This document shows, piece by piece, positions 1-8,127 of a stretch of DNA of 64,000 nt. This DNA comes from Phormidesmis sp963789215 (GTDB lineage: Bacteria; Cyanobacteriota; Cyanobacteriia; Phormidesmidales; Phormidesmidaceae), in contig CAWBJY010000004.1 in assembly GCA_963789215.1 (NCBI GenBank), positions 186,001 to 250,000 on the forward strand, read 5' to 3'. Both the position numbers and the translations under genes were made by a program. Position 1 is the first letter of the stretch; each line of letters starts with the position of its first letter. The notes below the pieces were generated by a model. That model searched no databases and was not told the DNA's origin. It saw nothing but the letters and a program-made list of their open reading frames with translations.

Positions 1-1
1 G

Positions 2-1339
2 CCTAACGAAAGGCCAGATTCTCCTCGACAGCTCACCTATACTCAGCTAATGATGTGTGCAGCGCTCATTGGCGTGGTGGGTGGGCTAGTTGCAACTATC
101 TACTATTTCGTGCTCGAAAGTCTGATGCATGGCGTTTGGCACAGCCTTCCCGAACGGATTACCCCTTACTTCCCGAACTGGCTACCTGAGAGTAACTATG
201 TGTGGATTGCGACTACGGTTGGCGGTCTTTGCGTGGGCATAGTGCTTTACTTTATGGGGTTGCCTGGCGAAATGGCTAAAGTTGTTGATAGCATTCACAA
301 CCCTGGCAAAATTGACGTGCGCAAAACGCCTGCGATGGTAGTTGCTTCTTTGGTGGCGATTACAGCAGGTGGTAGCGCTGGGCCAGAGGCTCCTTTGGTT
401 CAGGTAAACGGAAGCTTTGGGAGCTGGCTGGGCGAAAAACTTAATCTGGATGCGGCTTCGATCCGCGTACTGACTTTTTGCGGGATGAGCGCGGCGCTAG
501 GAGCCTTTTTTGGTGCGCCGATTGGGGCGGCTTTGTTTGCGTTAGAAATTCCGCATCGGCGCGGCCTGGAATATTATGAGGCGGTTGCACCCGCGGTCGT
601 GTCTGCTATTCTCTCGTTTGCGGTGTTTCGAATTAATACAGGCATTACCATTGGCGGGTTTTACCACTTTGAGGCGGTGCCGGAGCTGCAGCCAATTAAT
701 CTGGTTCAGGGGTTGCTGCTAGGCGCGGTAGGTGCGGTGGTCGCGATATTGTTTATCACTATTTTTAAGGCGATCGGTGAGCTGCTAGCACCGCTGGAGC
801 ATGATTTGATTCTGCTGGCGACGCTGGGTGGATTGATTATTGGCCTGATTGCCTATGTCTATCCGCAAACGCTGTTTTTTAGTGAAGAGCAGATTCATAC
901 GGTGATTGAGTCGGGGGCTACTTTGGGGGCGGCGACGCTGCTAGCCATTGCGCTGGCCAAAATGTTTGCGATTAGCTTTACGCTGCACTCCGGCTTTTTG
1001 GGCGGCTTCATTTTTCCGCTGTTTTTTATCGGCGCGAATACTGGATTAGCGATCGCACTGCTCATTCCCGAACTGCACCCTACAGTGGCAATGGTTTGCC
1101 TGATGGCGGCGGTAAACGTTGCGGTGACCAAGACGCCGGTGAGTACTAGCATCATCTTGAGCGTGCTCTCGGGGACGACGATGCTGCCGGTGATTGTCAT
1201 TGCTAGCTTTACGAGCTTTGTGCTAACGAGTAATGTGGCGATGATTGGCACTCAGCGATCGCGTCAGGCAGCGCCGGCTAAAGAACCACTGTTTCCTCAA
1301 ACGCTACCTGGAAAAATTCTTCAGCAAGTGCCTGGATAA
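2..1339 (+). CDS. ClC-family chloride channel/transporter, 5' end outside window
   Basis: Membrane anion channel or antiporter of the ClC family. The reading frame is already open at base 2 and stays open to the first ATG at 50, so the true start probably lies upstream and the protein is partial. Many hydrophobic helices are visible. The pore motif corresponding to GREGP reads GGSAGPEAPLVQ, and a GFLGGFIFPLF segment matches the GxFxP filter motif near the C-terminus. The gating glutamate position is alanine, as in a subgroup of prokaryotic ClCs. Substrate and coupling cannot be told from sequence. The next gene, nblA, is convergent. Confidence 0.85.
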   Translation, partial: PNERPDSPRQLTYTQLMMCAALIGVVGGLVATIYYFVLESLMHGVWHSLPERITPYFPNWLPESNYVWIATTVGGLCVGIVLYFMGLPGEMAKVVDSIHNPGKIDVRKTPAMVVASLVAITAGGSAGPEAPLVQVNGSFGSWLGEKLNLDAASIRVLTFCGMSAALGAFFGAPIGAALFALEIPHRRGLEYYEAVAPAVVSAILSFAVFRINTGITIGGFYHFEAVPELQPINLVQGLLLGAVGAVVAILFITIFKAIGELLAPLEHDLILLATLGGLIIGLIAYVYPQTLFFSEEQIHTVIESGATLGAATLLAIALAKMFAISFTLHSGFLGGFIFPLFFIGANTGLAIALLIPELHPTVAMVCLMAAVNVAVTKTPVSTSIILSVLSGTTMLPVIVIASFTSFVLTSNVAMIGTQRSRQAAPAKEPLFPQTLPGKILQQVPG

Positions 1340-1386
1340 GGCGGTTTTATCGGTCGGCTTCACTGCTCGTTGCTTTGTTGTTTGAC

Positions 1387-1416
1387 CAAGTTGCTTTACC
1401 ACAAGTTGCTTTACCA
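1387..1416. repeat. 15-bp tandem duplication
   Basis: CAAGTTGCTTTACCA occurs twice back to back (1387-1401 and 1402-1416), between the ClC gene and the nblA terminator. Confidence 0.9.
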
Positions 1417-1449
1417 AAAAAAGCGGCTTCATCATTAGGATGAAGCCGC
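1416..1449 (-). terminator. Rho-independent terminator of nblA
   Basis: Perfect 11-bp stem GCGGCTTCATC (1423-1433) / GATGAAGCCGC (1439-1449) with a 5-nt loop. On the minus strand it is followed by a run of seven T (complement of 1416-1422). It lies about 55 nt after the nblA stop. Confidence 0.85.
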
Positions 1450-1503
1450 CGGTTTGCTGTATTTGTGCGCTTGTCATAAACGCTGCTTTGACGAGATAGA
1501 CGG

Positions 1504-1689
1504 TTATGCGCTTTTCAATAAGTGCTTAACCAAATTGTCCTTCACCATCATCTGTCGCATTACCTCAACGACGTACTCCTGCGCTTGCTCTAAGCTAAGA
1601 CCTGTCACTTGGTCTTTAACTATTTGAAGTTTGAACTCCTGCTCTAAGCTCAAGTTTCCAGGCAGGTTGTCTTTACCGGATATGCTCAT
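1504..1689 (-). CDS. nblA: Phycobilisome degradation protein NblA
   Basis: Small adaptor (61 aa) that binds phycobiliproteins and directs them to Clp protease during nutrient stress, causing bleaching. The family core is clear: LSLEQEFKLQ near the N-terminus, LSLEQAQEYVVE in the middle, and RQMMVKDNLVKHLLK at the C-terminus. Length is typical. A strong ribosome binding site (GGAGGAG) precedes the ATG at 1689. A consensus NtcA site with a matching -10 box lies upstream (1834-1876) and a terminator lies downstream. Family assignment is secure. Confidence 0.96.
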   Translation of the reverse strand: MSISGKDNLPGNLSLEQEFKLQIVKDQVTGLSLEQAQEYVVEVMRQMMVKDNLVKHLLKSA

Positions 1690-1833
1690 TGTTTGTCTCC
1701 TCCAAAAGGCTAGATAGATCGATCTTCAAAAGGCTAGACGAAAGCTCTAAAACCAGACGACATTATCGTTGTCTTAGAGTGGGCTGATATGAATAAAGTA
1801 CCCTTGATTTAGCTGCACTTTAACCTTGGATGC

Positions 1834-1876
1834 ACAGTATCGTCAAACTGTAAACAGATTCGGTAACAGATGTTAC
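1834..1876 (-). promoter_or_regulatory. NtcA-activated promoter of nblA
   Basis: GTAACAGATGTTAC at 1863-1876 fits the NtcA consensus GTA-N8-TAC. Read on the minus strand, a -10 box TACTGT (complement of 1834-1839, TAN3T form) follows after 23 nt, close to the usual NtcA spacing. The gene served would be nblA at 1689, giving a leader of roughly 140 nt. nblA is a known nitrogen-control target in other cyanobacteria; activity here is inferred. The rest of 1690-2166 shows no gene. Confidence 0.7.
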
Positions 1877-2166
1877 TCAATTTAACTATTTGCCAGTTGT
1901 TCATCTTCGACGAGCTAATTGCGCAACCGCTTCCTATAGTTAGCTTTAAGCGCAATAGCGGGACTAAGCCCTTACTGTTCAGCTATGTTAAGTATCTTAA
2001 CGATGCTATTGACTAGTGACATCAGCCATAAGGAAGTAATTCAATTTTTCTTGAAGTCTAACTAGCGGCGTAGTCTGGCGGCGTAGTGGATCCTAGGCCG
2101 CTAAGTAAGCGATAGAATGTTTACCTATCACTGAACCTTTCGCCGTAATTGAGCAAAACTAGCGCT

Positions 2167-2769
2167 ATGAACGTAATGGAATTTTTTCAGCAGAGTGCTG
2201 GAAAATGGCAATCTCAACGCACTACACACCACCTTCCTTTTCGCCGGGCCGAGCTAGGCGGCTCGAATATTTCAGTCGAGGCTTTGCCCGCTGAGAACGA
2301 GAAAGTTGCCGAGATTTGCAAGATGCATGAAGTCGATCCGGCAACGGCGGTTGGCGGCGCCTATGTAGAGTGGAATGGCGAGATGGCCTGGGATAAAGAA
2401 GGCGAAGACCACAAGGGGTCGACCGTGTTTGCGCTGGTGCCCGATGAGGACAACCCGCAGACGGGTAATTTACTGCGAGAGCGCGGCTATGCGGAGATTG
2501 TGCCGGTGATTGGCCGCTATGAAATGGATTCGGAGAATGGTCTGATTTTGACGACAGACTACGAGACGATGAGTTCGATTGAGCGCTTTTGGTTTCCTAA
2601 CCCTGATCTGCGAATGCGCACTAGCGTGGTGAAGCGCTTTGGCGGGCTGAGCACGGCTTCTTTTTGCGCAGAGTCGAGAGTGGAGACGGTGCCAGCGCAG
2701 GAAAAAGATGATGCCGCAGCGCGAGAAGCCTTTGAAGTTGGCTCGAAGTATTCTTCGTTTGGCTGGTAA
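2167..2769 (+). CDS. cpcS: S-type phycobiliprotein lyase, CpcS-like
   Basis: Lipocalin-fold lyase of the CpcS/CpeS family (200 aa) that attaches bilin to the Cys-82-equivalent position of phycobiliprotein subunits. The N-terminal signature MEFFQQSAGKWQSQRTTHH, the ERFWF segment, the LRMRTS strand and the C-terminal SSFGW ending are typical of the CpcS group. An in-frame TTG exists at 2149, but the ATG at 2167 gives the usual family start. The neighbours cpcT and pcyA suggest a role with phycocyanobilin and phycocyanin/allophycocyanin. The split between CpcS and CpeS cannot be settled from sequence alone. Confidence 0.88.
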   Translation: MNVMEFFQQSAGKWQSQRTTHHLPFRRAELGGSNISVEALPAENEKVAEICKMHEVDPATAVGGAYVEWNGEMAWDKEGEDHKGSTVFALVPDEDNPQTGNLLRERGYAEIVPVIGRYEMDSENGLILTTDYETMSSIERFWFPNPDLRMRTSVVKRFGGLSTASFCAESRVETVPAQEKDDAAAREAFEVGSKYSSFGW

Positions 2770-2798
2770 GCAGGGCTTTTTTTCCAGAAGGCTATTTT

Positions 2799-3389
2799 TC
2801 ACATCTCGATTTCGTTGGCAAAGCGATTGATCTTATCGAACTCAAAGGGACCTGCGACTGATCCCCAAACGAGTTCGTCGGTAGCCGGATTGCGACCGCG
2901 ATCGTAGCTGGTCATGTGGTCTTCGGTGACGATGAATTCGTTGTCTAAATAGGTGTCCATGCCTTTGCGGTTGACCATGCATTTCTTGCCGGGTTCTACT
3001 TTGCCGCGAAAGCTGGTGCCTGTCCATTCGACCAGAATGTCGCAGCCGGGCATTTTTTCTAGATCGTCTGCGGTGAGGGCGGCAAGTTTGTTGCGATCGC
3101 GCGCTGCCCCATAAAAGTTTTCCTCATCTTTTACTTTGTAATTCTCTAGCAGCACGTGGTTCTCTTGCTGAATAAAGTGCAGCACCCGCACCCGATAAGG
3201 CTGCTTGAGTTCGTAAAAGTAAGCTTGCTCTAGGTATAGACTAATACCCGATTGAAACCCCTTGGGCAAAGGCCGCATACAAACTTGAATATGCGCAAAG
3301 AAGGGCGGATTTTCGATTGCCTGTGGCTGATTGCTAAAGTCAGCGGCCATCCATTGGGTAAGTTTCTTTACATCGGTAGAGTAGGTCAT
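2799..3389 (-). CDS. cpcT: T-type phycobiliprotein lyase, CpcT-like
   Basis: CpcT/CpeT family chromophore lyase (196 aa). CpcT attaches phycocyanobilin to Cys-153 of the phycocyanin beta subunit, a residue present in the CpcB of this window. Family hallmarks are WMAADFSNQ near the N-terminus, AHIQVCMRPLP, the GCDILVEWTG segment and WGSVAGPFEF near the end. The ATG at 3389 is chosen because family members start MT/MS-STD; an upstream in-frame ATG at 3425 adds 12 atypical residues. It is convergent with cpcS. It looks closer to CpcT than the second T-type gene, which sits in the cpe operon. Confidence 0.88.
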   Translation of the reverse strand: MTYSTDVKKLTQWMAADFSNQPQAIENPPFFAHIQVCMRPLPKGFQSGISLYLEQAYFYELKQPYRVRVLHFIQQENHVLLENYKVKDEENFYGAARDRNKLAALTADDLEKMPGCDILVEWTGTSFRGKVEPGKKCMVNRKGMDTYLDNEFIVTEDHMTSYDRGRNPATDELVWGSVAGPFEFDKINRFANEIEM

Positions 3390-3532
3390 GAGCTGAAAAG
3401 TTGGAAGCTGTTTACATAGACACATTATCGCGGGCGTTCGGCAGGTAAAGCCTTAAACTATTATTACCGACGGCTTCTAATATCTAATTGGCTGGCCAAT
3501 AACCTACCGACTGAGGGCTTTTGAATTCCAAG

Positions 3533-4276
3533 ATGGGTCAACCAGTGCGCGACATCTCATTACTCCGCGAACAGCAACATCCGACCATCCGCAGTCTTTC
3601 GGATGTGATTGAGCGCACTTGGCAAGATGAGCTGGTGCTCTCTGCGTATCAAACGCCCGAAGATTTGGGCTACGTGGAGGGATCGCTAGAGGGCGAGCGG
3701 CTAACGATTAAAAACTATTGCTACCAAACGCCGCAGTTTCGCAAGCTGCATCTAGAGCTAGCTAGAATTGGCAAAAATCTTGATATTTTGCACTGCGTCA
3801 TGTTCCCTCGACCCAATTTTCGACTGCCGATTTTGGGCATAGACATTGTGGCAGGGCGCGGGCAAATTAGCGCGGCGATTGTTGATTTGTCACCGGTTTC
3901 GCGCGATCGCACGCTCCCAGCTCCCTACCCCGAAAAACTCAGCAGCCTGCCGCCAGTTGCTTTTAGCCAGCCGCGAGACTTGCCGGCTTGGGGCAAAATT
4001 TTCTCAGACTTTTGTCTATTTGTGCGCCCGGTTACGCCCGAAGAAGAAGCTGCATTTTTAAGCCGGGTAACGCAGTACTTATCGCTCCACTGCGAGCTAG
4101 CTAACACAGCGGAGCCGGTAGGCTCTATTGAGGAAGAAGCCGCTATCTTGGCCGGGCAACGCCATTACTGCTTGAAGCAGCAGCAAAACGACAAAACCCG
4201 GCGAGTGCTAGAAAATGCTTTTGGCCCGGAATGGGCAGACCGCTACGTTCGCACCATGCTATTTGATGTGATGTGA
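3533..4276 (+). CDS. pcyA: Phycocyanobilin:ferredoxin oxidoreductase PcyA
   Basis: Ferredoxin-dependent bilin reductase converting biliverdin IX-alpha to phycocyanobilin by a four-electron reduction. The 247-aa protein keeps the catalytic residues of the family at expected places: Glu-75, His-87 (in ILHCVMFP) and Asp-104 (in LGIDIV), which correspond to E76/H88/D105 in the Synechocystis enzyme. The C-terminal segment HYCLKQQQNDKTRRVLE is also diagnostic. The ATG at 3533 is preferred over an in-frame TTG at 3521. The last codons are duplicated just past the stop (see the repeat at 4257-4294). Confidence 0.96.
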   Translation: MGQPVRDISLLREQQHPTIRSLSDVIERTWQDELVLSAYQTPEDLGYVEGSLEGERLTIKNYCYQTPQFRKLHLELARIGKNLDILHCVMFPRPNFRLPILGIDIVAGRGQISAAIVDLSPVSRDRTLPAPYPEKLSSLPPVAFSQPRDLPAWGKIFSDFCLFVRPVTPEEEAAFLSRVTQYLSLHCELANTAEPVGSIEEEAAILAGQRHYCLKQQQNDKTRRVLENAFGPEWADRYVRTMLFDVM

Positions 4277-4294
4277 GTGCTATTTGACGTGATG
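4257..4294. repeat. 17-bp direct repeat across the pcyA stop
   Basis: TGCTATTTGATGTGATG (4257-4273) recurs with one change at 4278-4294, spaced by 4 nt. The first copy encodes the last pcyA residues and overlaps its stop context. It looks like a replication-slippage duplication. Confidence 0.9.
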
Positions 4295-4305
4295 CGAGCT
4301 GTCCA

Positions 4306-5589
4306 TCACAGGCTGTTTAGCTTTTCTTGTACTAGCCAATCTGTTTTATCTGGGTCGAAGTGCTGGCTTAGATTAGATTGGCCTAGATTAGATTGGCCTA
4401 GCTTGGAGAGTGACATGAGCGCGGCATACTGCAAGTCCCAGATAGGAACACTTAAAGCGGCGGTAAGCGGTTGAACGGCTTCGGTATTGCCTAATTCTCC
4501 AAGAGCGATCGCGGCGGCTGTGCGAGACTTTTGAAACTGCGGTGCTTTATTGTTAAGCGCTTCAATGAGCAGATCGTAGCCTGCGCTCATGTTCAGCCAG
4601 CCAAACATTCGCATGATGTGATAGTGCGCTCCGTAGTCGTTGTAGCCTTCTGCTTCATAGCTAGCTAGTAGCTCTGCAGGCGCGGCCTCAGCGTGATTAT
4701 CTATCAACGTTTTGCTGGCTAAATAGCAGCGGCCAAAGTCCGTGCCGTATAGCGCTTGCACCAGTTCTGGGACGGTGGGTTCGCGATCGTAGGCATGGAC
4801 TAGCGCCACGGTATCGGGATGATCTCGAAGAACATTTTCTAAATGGGGCTGCACGTCAGCGAAGGTGAGTGCTTCTGTCTTAATGGCTGAGTCTGCGAGT
4901 TGGCGAATGGCTCTTAGTCGAAATACGCTCGAAACGGGACACTGCGCGATCTGGGGGATAGCCGCAGCATAGTTCGCGTCCATGAGGTCTTGAATGCTGC
5001 CCCGGCGCGCATTAACGTTATGACTTTGCAAAAACGCCAGGACTTGAGAAACCACCGTTTCGTCGTCGGTAAGCCGATAGATAGCCGTTAGCGCCGCGCT
5101 GGCAATAGGCGCTTGCTCGCTAGTTGTAAACGCTTTGATCCTGTCTACGGCGGGCTTGTAATCTAGCGTGGCCAGGGCATGAATAATGGTTCGATAGCTT
5201 TGGTCGGGGCGATCTAGCTGTGCGGCTAGCTTTTCTAGAATGGCGGCATCTTTTGTGCCAATCTCGCCTAGCGCCCAGGCTGCGTTCTCAACTAAATAAC
5301 TGTCTTCATCCGTCAAACAAAGATCTATAACAGGCACGGCTGCGGCTACTTTTAATCGGCCTAGGGCTTCTATCGCTTTGCGACGGACAATTCTGTTGTC
5401 TAAATCGTCATTGTCGTTTTTAACTGCTCGAATAAGGGCTGCGATCGCTGCTTCTGAATCAAAGTTCACCAGATGAGAGGCCGCAATGTAGCGATTAGAC
5501 GCCTCATCAGAATCGTTTGCGGGCGCATCTAAGATTTCGATGGCCTGCGCCTCAGTAAGGTTGAACAGGCGAGAGAAGCGAGTATCCAT
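4306..5589 (-). CDS. cpeY: Phycoerythrobilin lyase subunit CpeY
   Basis: HEAT-repeat E/F-type bilin lyase (427 aa). CpeY, helped by CpeZ, attaches phycoerythrobilin to Cys-82 of alpha-phycoerythrin. The N-terminus (FSRLFNLTEAQAIEILD, then RYIAASHLVNF) and the row of HEAT/PBS-lyase repeats match CpeY, and the length fits. The ATG at 5589 is used; an upstream in-frame ATG at 5619 adds only 10 atypical residues. The C-terminal coding sequence holds a 15-bp tandem duplication that produces a GQSNLGQSNLSQ stretch. Its partner cpeZ lies 1.7 kb away on the same strand, separated by a CpeF-like gene and a lipoprotein gene. Confidence 0.9.
   Translation of the reverse strand: MDTRFSRLFNLTEAQAIEILDAPANDSDEASNRYIAASHLVNFDSEAAIAALIRAVKNDNDDLDNRIVRRKAIEALGRLKVAAAVPVIDLCLTDEDSYLVENAAWALGEIGTKDAAILEKLAAQLDRPDQSYRTIIHALATLDYKPAVDRIKAFTTSEQAPIASAALTAIYRLTDDETVVSQVLAFLQSHNVNARRGSIQDLMDANYAAAIPQIAQCPVSSVFRLRAIRQLADSAIKTEALTFADVQPHLENVLRDHPDTVALVHAYDREPTVPELVQALYGTDFGRCYLASKTLIDNHAEAAPAELLASYEAEGYNDYGAHYHIMRMFGWLNMSAGYDLLIEALNNKAPQFQKSRTAAAIALGELGNTEAVQPLTAALSVPIWDLQYAALMSLSKLGQSNLGQSNLSQHFDPDKTDWLVQEKLNSL
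4369..4398. repeat. In-frame 15-bp tandem repeat in cpeY
   Basis: TAGATTAGATTGGCC occurs at 4369-4383 and again at 4384-4398. It lengthens the CpeY C-terminus by five residues without breaking the frame. Confidence 0.9.
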
Positions 5590-5706
5590 AGGTGGCCGTT
5601 TGAAGAGTCGAGGTTGCATATTAACTAGGATTGCATTAGAGCGTCTCCGATATCAAACTTCGGCGCAATCTGAGAGAATTTAAGAGTTGCCTATTCTGCG
5701 TTGACT

Positions 5707-6612
5707 ATGACTTCCTCAACTCGCGACAATCCTACTTTGCTTTCTCAGCCTGAGACAGATGCGCTGTTGAAGTCTGTGCAGACTCAGCTAGGCAACGGCA
5801 CCTTCGATCGCAGCGATCAGCGGCAGATTGTGCAGCTCGTTGAGAGCTTTGGTGATTCTCGCGGCCTGGTGCGGCTGGGCTTTGCAGAGGCGTTAGACGA
5901 GGTTGGCAAAGCGGCAACGCCTGCTTTAATAGATGGACTTGCTAATCATGAAAATCCGGTGGTGCGCCGGGCCTGCGCTAAGACGATGACGCTAATTGCT
6001 GATCAGAGTACGATTCCGACGTTAGTTAATTCGTTGTTGCACGACGAAGACACGGTTGTTCGAGGTTCTGTTGTGGGTGCAATGGCGGTGATGGGCGAGG
6101 CGGCAGCGCCGGAGCTAATTGGCATTATTGGTTCGCCAGATTATCCCGATAGTTCGAAGGGATTAGCGACTTGGGGGCTGTCTTTTGTCGGTGCAGCGGG
6201 TAAAGCACACCTTTATCAAGCTGCAACGGCTGAACAGTCGGAGGTGCGCAGCGCGGTGGTGGGTGCGCTAACGAGCGTGGTGCAAGAAGAGGAGGATAGC
6301 CGGGCGCTAGATTTAATCTTGAATGCGCTAGGTGATGAGTCTCCGATGGTGCGCTCTGAAGCGGCGGCGGCGTTGGGCAAGCTGAGCAATATGGAGATTG
6401 TGCCTCAGCTTACGCCTGTATTGGCGGATAGCAGTGCGGATGTGCGTAAGACAGCGGCGATGGCGCTGATGAAAATTGGAGATTATAGTGCGATCGCACC
6501 ACTCAAAACCGCGTTAGAAAACGAATCGGACGATAGCCTTCAGCCCGTGTTTAATCTGGCTATCTCTCAGCTAGAGAAGAAGCAGGAAGAGGCAGAAGAT
6601 AGCTGGGATTAG
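5707..6612 (+). CDS. cpeF: HEAT-repeat bilin lyase, CpeF/MpeU-like
   Basis: E/F-type lyase-like protein of about 300 aa made of HEAT repeats. Conserved blocks are SRGLVRLGFAEALDEVGKAATPAL, NPVVRRACAKT, EDTVVRGSVVGAMA and the C-terminal DVRKTAAMALMKIGDYSAI. CpeF attaches doubly linked phycoerythrobilin to Cys-48/59 (Cys-50/61 numbering here) of beta-phycoerythrin, and the CpeB in this window has both cysteines. Related MpeU/MpeV enzymes also isomerise PEB to phycourobilin. The ATG at 5707 is preferred over an in-frame TTG at 5701. The symbol is tentative because a paralogue lies at 16010-17131. Confidence 0.7.
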   Translation: MTSSTRDNPTLLSQPETDALLKSVQTQLGNGTFDRSDQRQIVQLVESFGDSRGLVRLGFAEALDEVGKAATPALIDGLANHENPVVRRACAKTMTLIADQSTIPTLVNSLLHDEDTVVRGSVVGAMAVMGEAAAPELIGIIGSPDYPDSSKGLATWGLSFVGAAGKAHLYQAATAEQSEVRSAVVGALTSVVQEEEDSRALDLILNALGDESPMVRSEAAAALGKLSNMEIVPQLTPVLADSSADVRKTAAMALMKIGDYSAIAPLKTALENESDDSLQPVFNLAISQLEKKQEEAEDSWD

Positions 6613-6673
6613 CGCTGTAATCTAGCCGCTATCGAAGATTGGACGGTATAGAATCCGTCGCGATTGTGTGCCG

Positions 6674-7183
6674 CTATCGAGGTAGATCAGGGCACACAAA
6701 CTCCTGCTCTACCGCTGATAGTGTAACGTCCTGGGTTTCATTGCTTCTCACTAGGTTTTTCTGTAGCTGCAATGTCGTACTGGATAACTCGGCGATCGTA
6801 GCTGTAAATGCTAATTCTCCGTCTTCGACAACCTTCAGTACGTCAGGCGCGTCTTTATCTACTGTCCAAGTGGCAATCCGATAGGTTTCGGTGCAGGAAG
6901 TTTCGAGCACTGTACCGTTTGGCAAAAAGATATAGATGCTGCTAGAGGGAGGCTGCGAGGAATCATCAGAAACTAGCCAGATGTGACTAAACAGCTCGGT
7001 TAAATCACCATTTTGAGATGTTTCTGTTGGGGCGGCAGTCGGCTCGGCAGTGGGTGAAGCTTCAGCCGCAGAAGACGGCTGAGAATCGCTGGTATTAGAA
7101 GGCTGAGAGCAGGCAGCTAGCCCAATTATTAGGAAGCTAGTGATAGATATTTGGAGCTGACGCACGAGATGACTATGAGCCAT
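6674..7183 (-). CDS. Putative lipoprotein of unknown function
   Basis: 169-aa exported protein. An N-terminal hydrophobic stretch ends in a lipobox (GLAAC), followed by a Ser/Thr/Pro/Glu-rich linker of about 35 residues. A C-terminal domain of about 110 residues contains two Cys residues (ETSCTET, EFVCPDL) that could pair. The domain reads like a small beta fold (WLVSDDSS, IYIFLPNGTVLETS). It lies between two lyase genes, but nothing ties it to bilin attachment. I do not recognise the family. Confidence 0.7.
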   Translation of the reverse strand: MAHSHLVRQLQISITSFLIIGLAACSQPSNTSDSQPSSAAEASPTAEPTAAPTETSQNGDLTELFSHIWLVSDDSSQPPSSSIYIFLPNGTVLETSCTETYRIATWTVDKDAPDVLKVVEDGELAFTATIAELSSTTLQLQKNLVRSNETQDVTLSAVEQEFVCPDLPR

Positions 7184-7194
7184 AAAGTTTCTCT

Positions 7195-7263
7195 AACAAT
7201 CAATCAATCAAACAATCAATCAAACAAACAATCAAACAAACAACAATCAATCATCAATCAATC
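7195..7263. repeat. CAATCAAT/CAAACAAT low-complexity tract
   Basis: About 70 nt of irregular CAATC and CAAAC tetramer/pentamer repeats just upstream of the lipoprotein start codon (minus strand). The pattern is not of the CRISPR type. Confidence 0.85.
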
Positions 7264-7314
7264 TTACTTATTCTAAGACAATCTTGAAACGTAGCAAGAT
7301 GCTTGGCGCGATCG

Positions 7315-7944
7315 CTAACTATTGCGCAAGCTGCCTTTTGCTTCTCGCAGCGACATCACCTGCTCCAATCGAGGCAATGCACTTTGCGCGGTCTCTCGTA
7401 CGTAGCTGTCTACAGACTCATCTTCAATCAGCTCTCGCAATACTTCTACCGCTCGAGGATCGCCAATGGATCCCAGTGTGTTGGTGATAGTAAGTGCGAT
7501 CGCCACATTATCCGTCGTCTTCAGAGCATCTAACAGCGTATCTAGCGCAGGCGTTCCAATCTCTCCTAAAGACATGACCGAGGCAATTTGCACTACCGGA
7601 TAAGGATCTTCCATCGCTTTGCGCAGCCCTTCAATTCCTTCTGGTGGAAATGTTTTATCAGGATGCTTTACCGCAATTTGAGCCATCGCTTTAGTACAGC
7701 TTGCTCGTACCGTATCGTTCTCGCTGTGTAGCATTTGCTCGACGACTATGGGCACCGAGTCCATGCCAATCATCCCGAGCGTTTTTACTGAGGCCCGACG
7801 ATATACAACATCTTCTTCGCCAAGTGCAGACATTAGCTTGGGAATTGTTTGCTCATCGCGGGTGTCTACAATTTCTCGCATTGCGCGATCGCGCATATGA
7901 GGATTCGGATGCTTAAGCTGTTCAAAGAGAGAATCTGCGGCCAT
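7315..7944 (-). CDS. cpeZ: Phycoerythrobilin lyase subunit CpeZ
   Basis: 209-aa HEAT-repeat lyase subunit or chaperone. CpeZ works with CpeY on alpha-phycoerythrin Cys-82 and with CpeF on beta-phycoerythrin. Diagnostic segments are LFEQLKHPNPHMRDRAM at the N-terminus, RRASVKTLGMIG, VVQIASVMSLGEIG and DESVDSYVRETAQSALPRLE near the end. Length matches the family (about 205 aa). It lies downstream of cpeBA on the same strand, but a strong terminator separates them. Confidence 0.93.
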   Translation of the reverse strand: MAADSLFEQLKHPNPHMRDRAMREIVDTRDEQTIPKLMSALGEEDVVYRRASVKTLGMIGMDSVPIVVEQMLHSENDTVRASCTKAMAQIAVKHPDKTFPPEGIEGLRKAMEDPYPVVQIASVMSLGEIGTPALDTLLDALKTTDNVAIALTITNTLGSIGDPRAVEVLRELIEDESVDSYVRETAQSALPRLEQVMSLREAKGSLRNS

Positions 7945-8002
7945 GACTCAAGAGATTAAAGATGGATTTTGCTAACGGTCACTAAGAAAGCGGTCACTAA
8001 AA

Positions 8003-8049
8003 AGGACTCCTAGGCGATCCCTAACAAAAGGGTATCGGCCAGGAGTCCT
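8003..8049 (-). terminator. Terminator downstream of cpeBA
   Basis: AGGACTCCT (8003-8011) pairs with AGGAGTCCT (8041-8049). GGCGAT/ATCGGCC can extend the stem inward. The minus strand reads TTTT straight after the stem. T runs on both sides suggest it can also act on the plus strand. Confidence 0.8.
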
Positions 8050-8127
8050 AGTTTTTTCGAGACGTTTCGCTACGACTCAGACCATTAGCCTGAGACTAGC
8101 TTGCAGTCAACTCGCAGCCATAAGAGA

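Noticed and set aside
7195..7263. CAATC/CAAAC tandem tract as a possible CRISPR or origin-like iteron array
   Set aside because: Units are 4-5 nt, irregular and have no spacers; it is simple low-complexity DNA.
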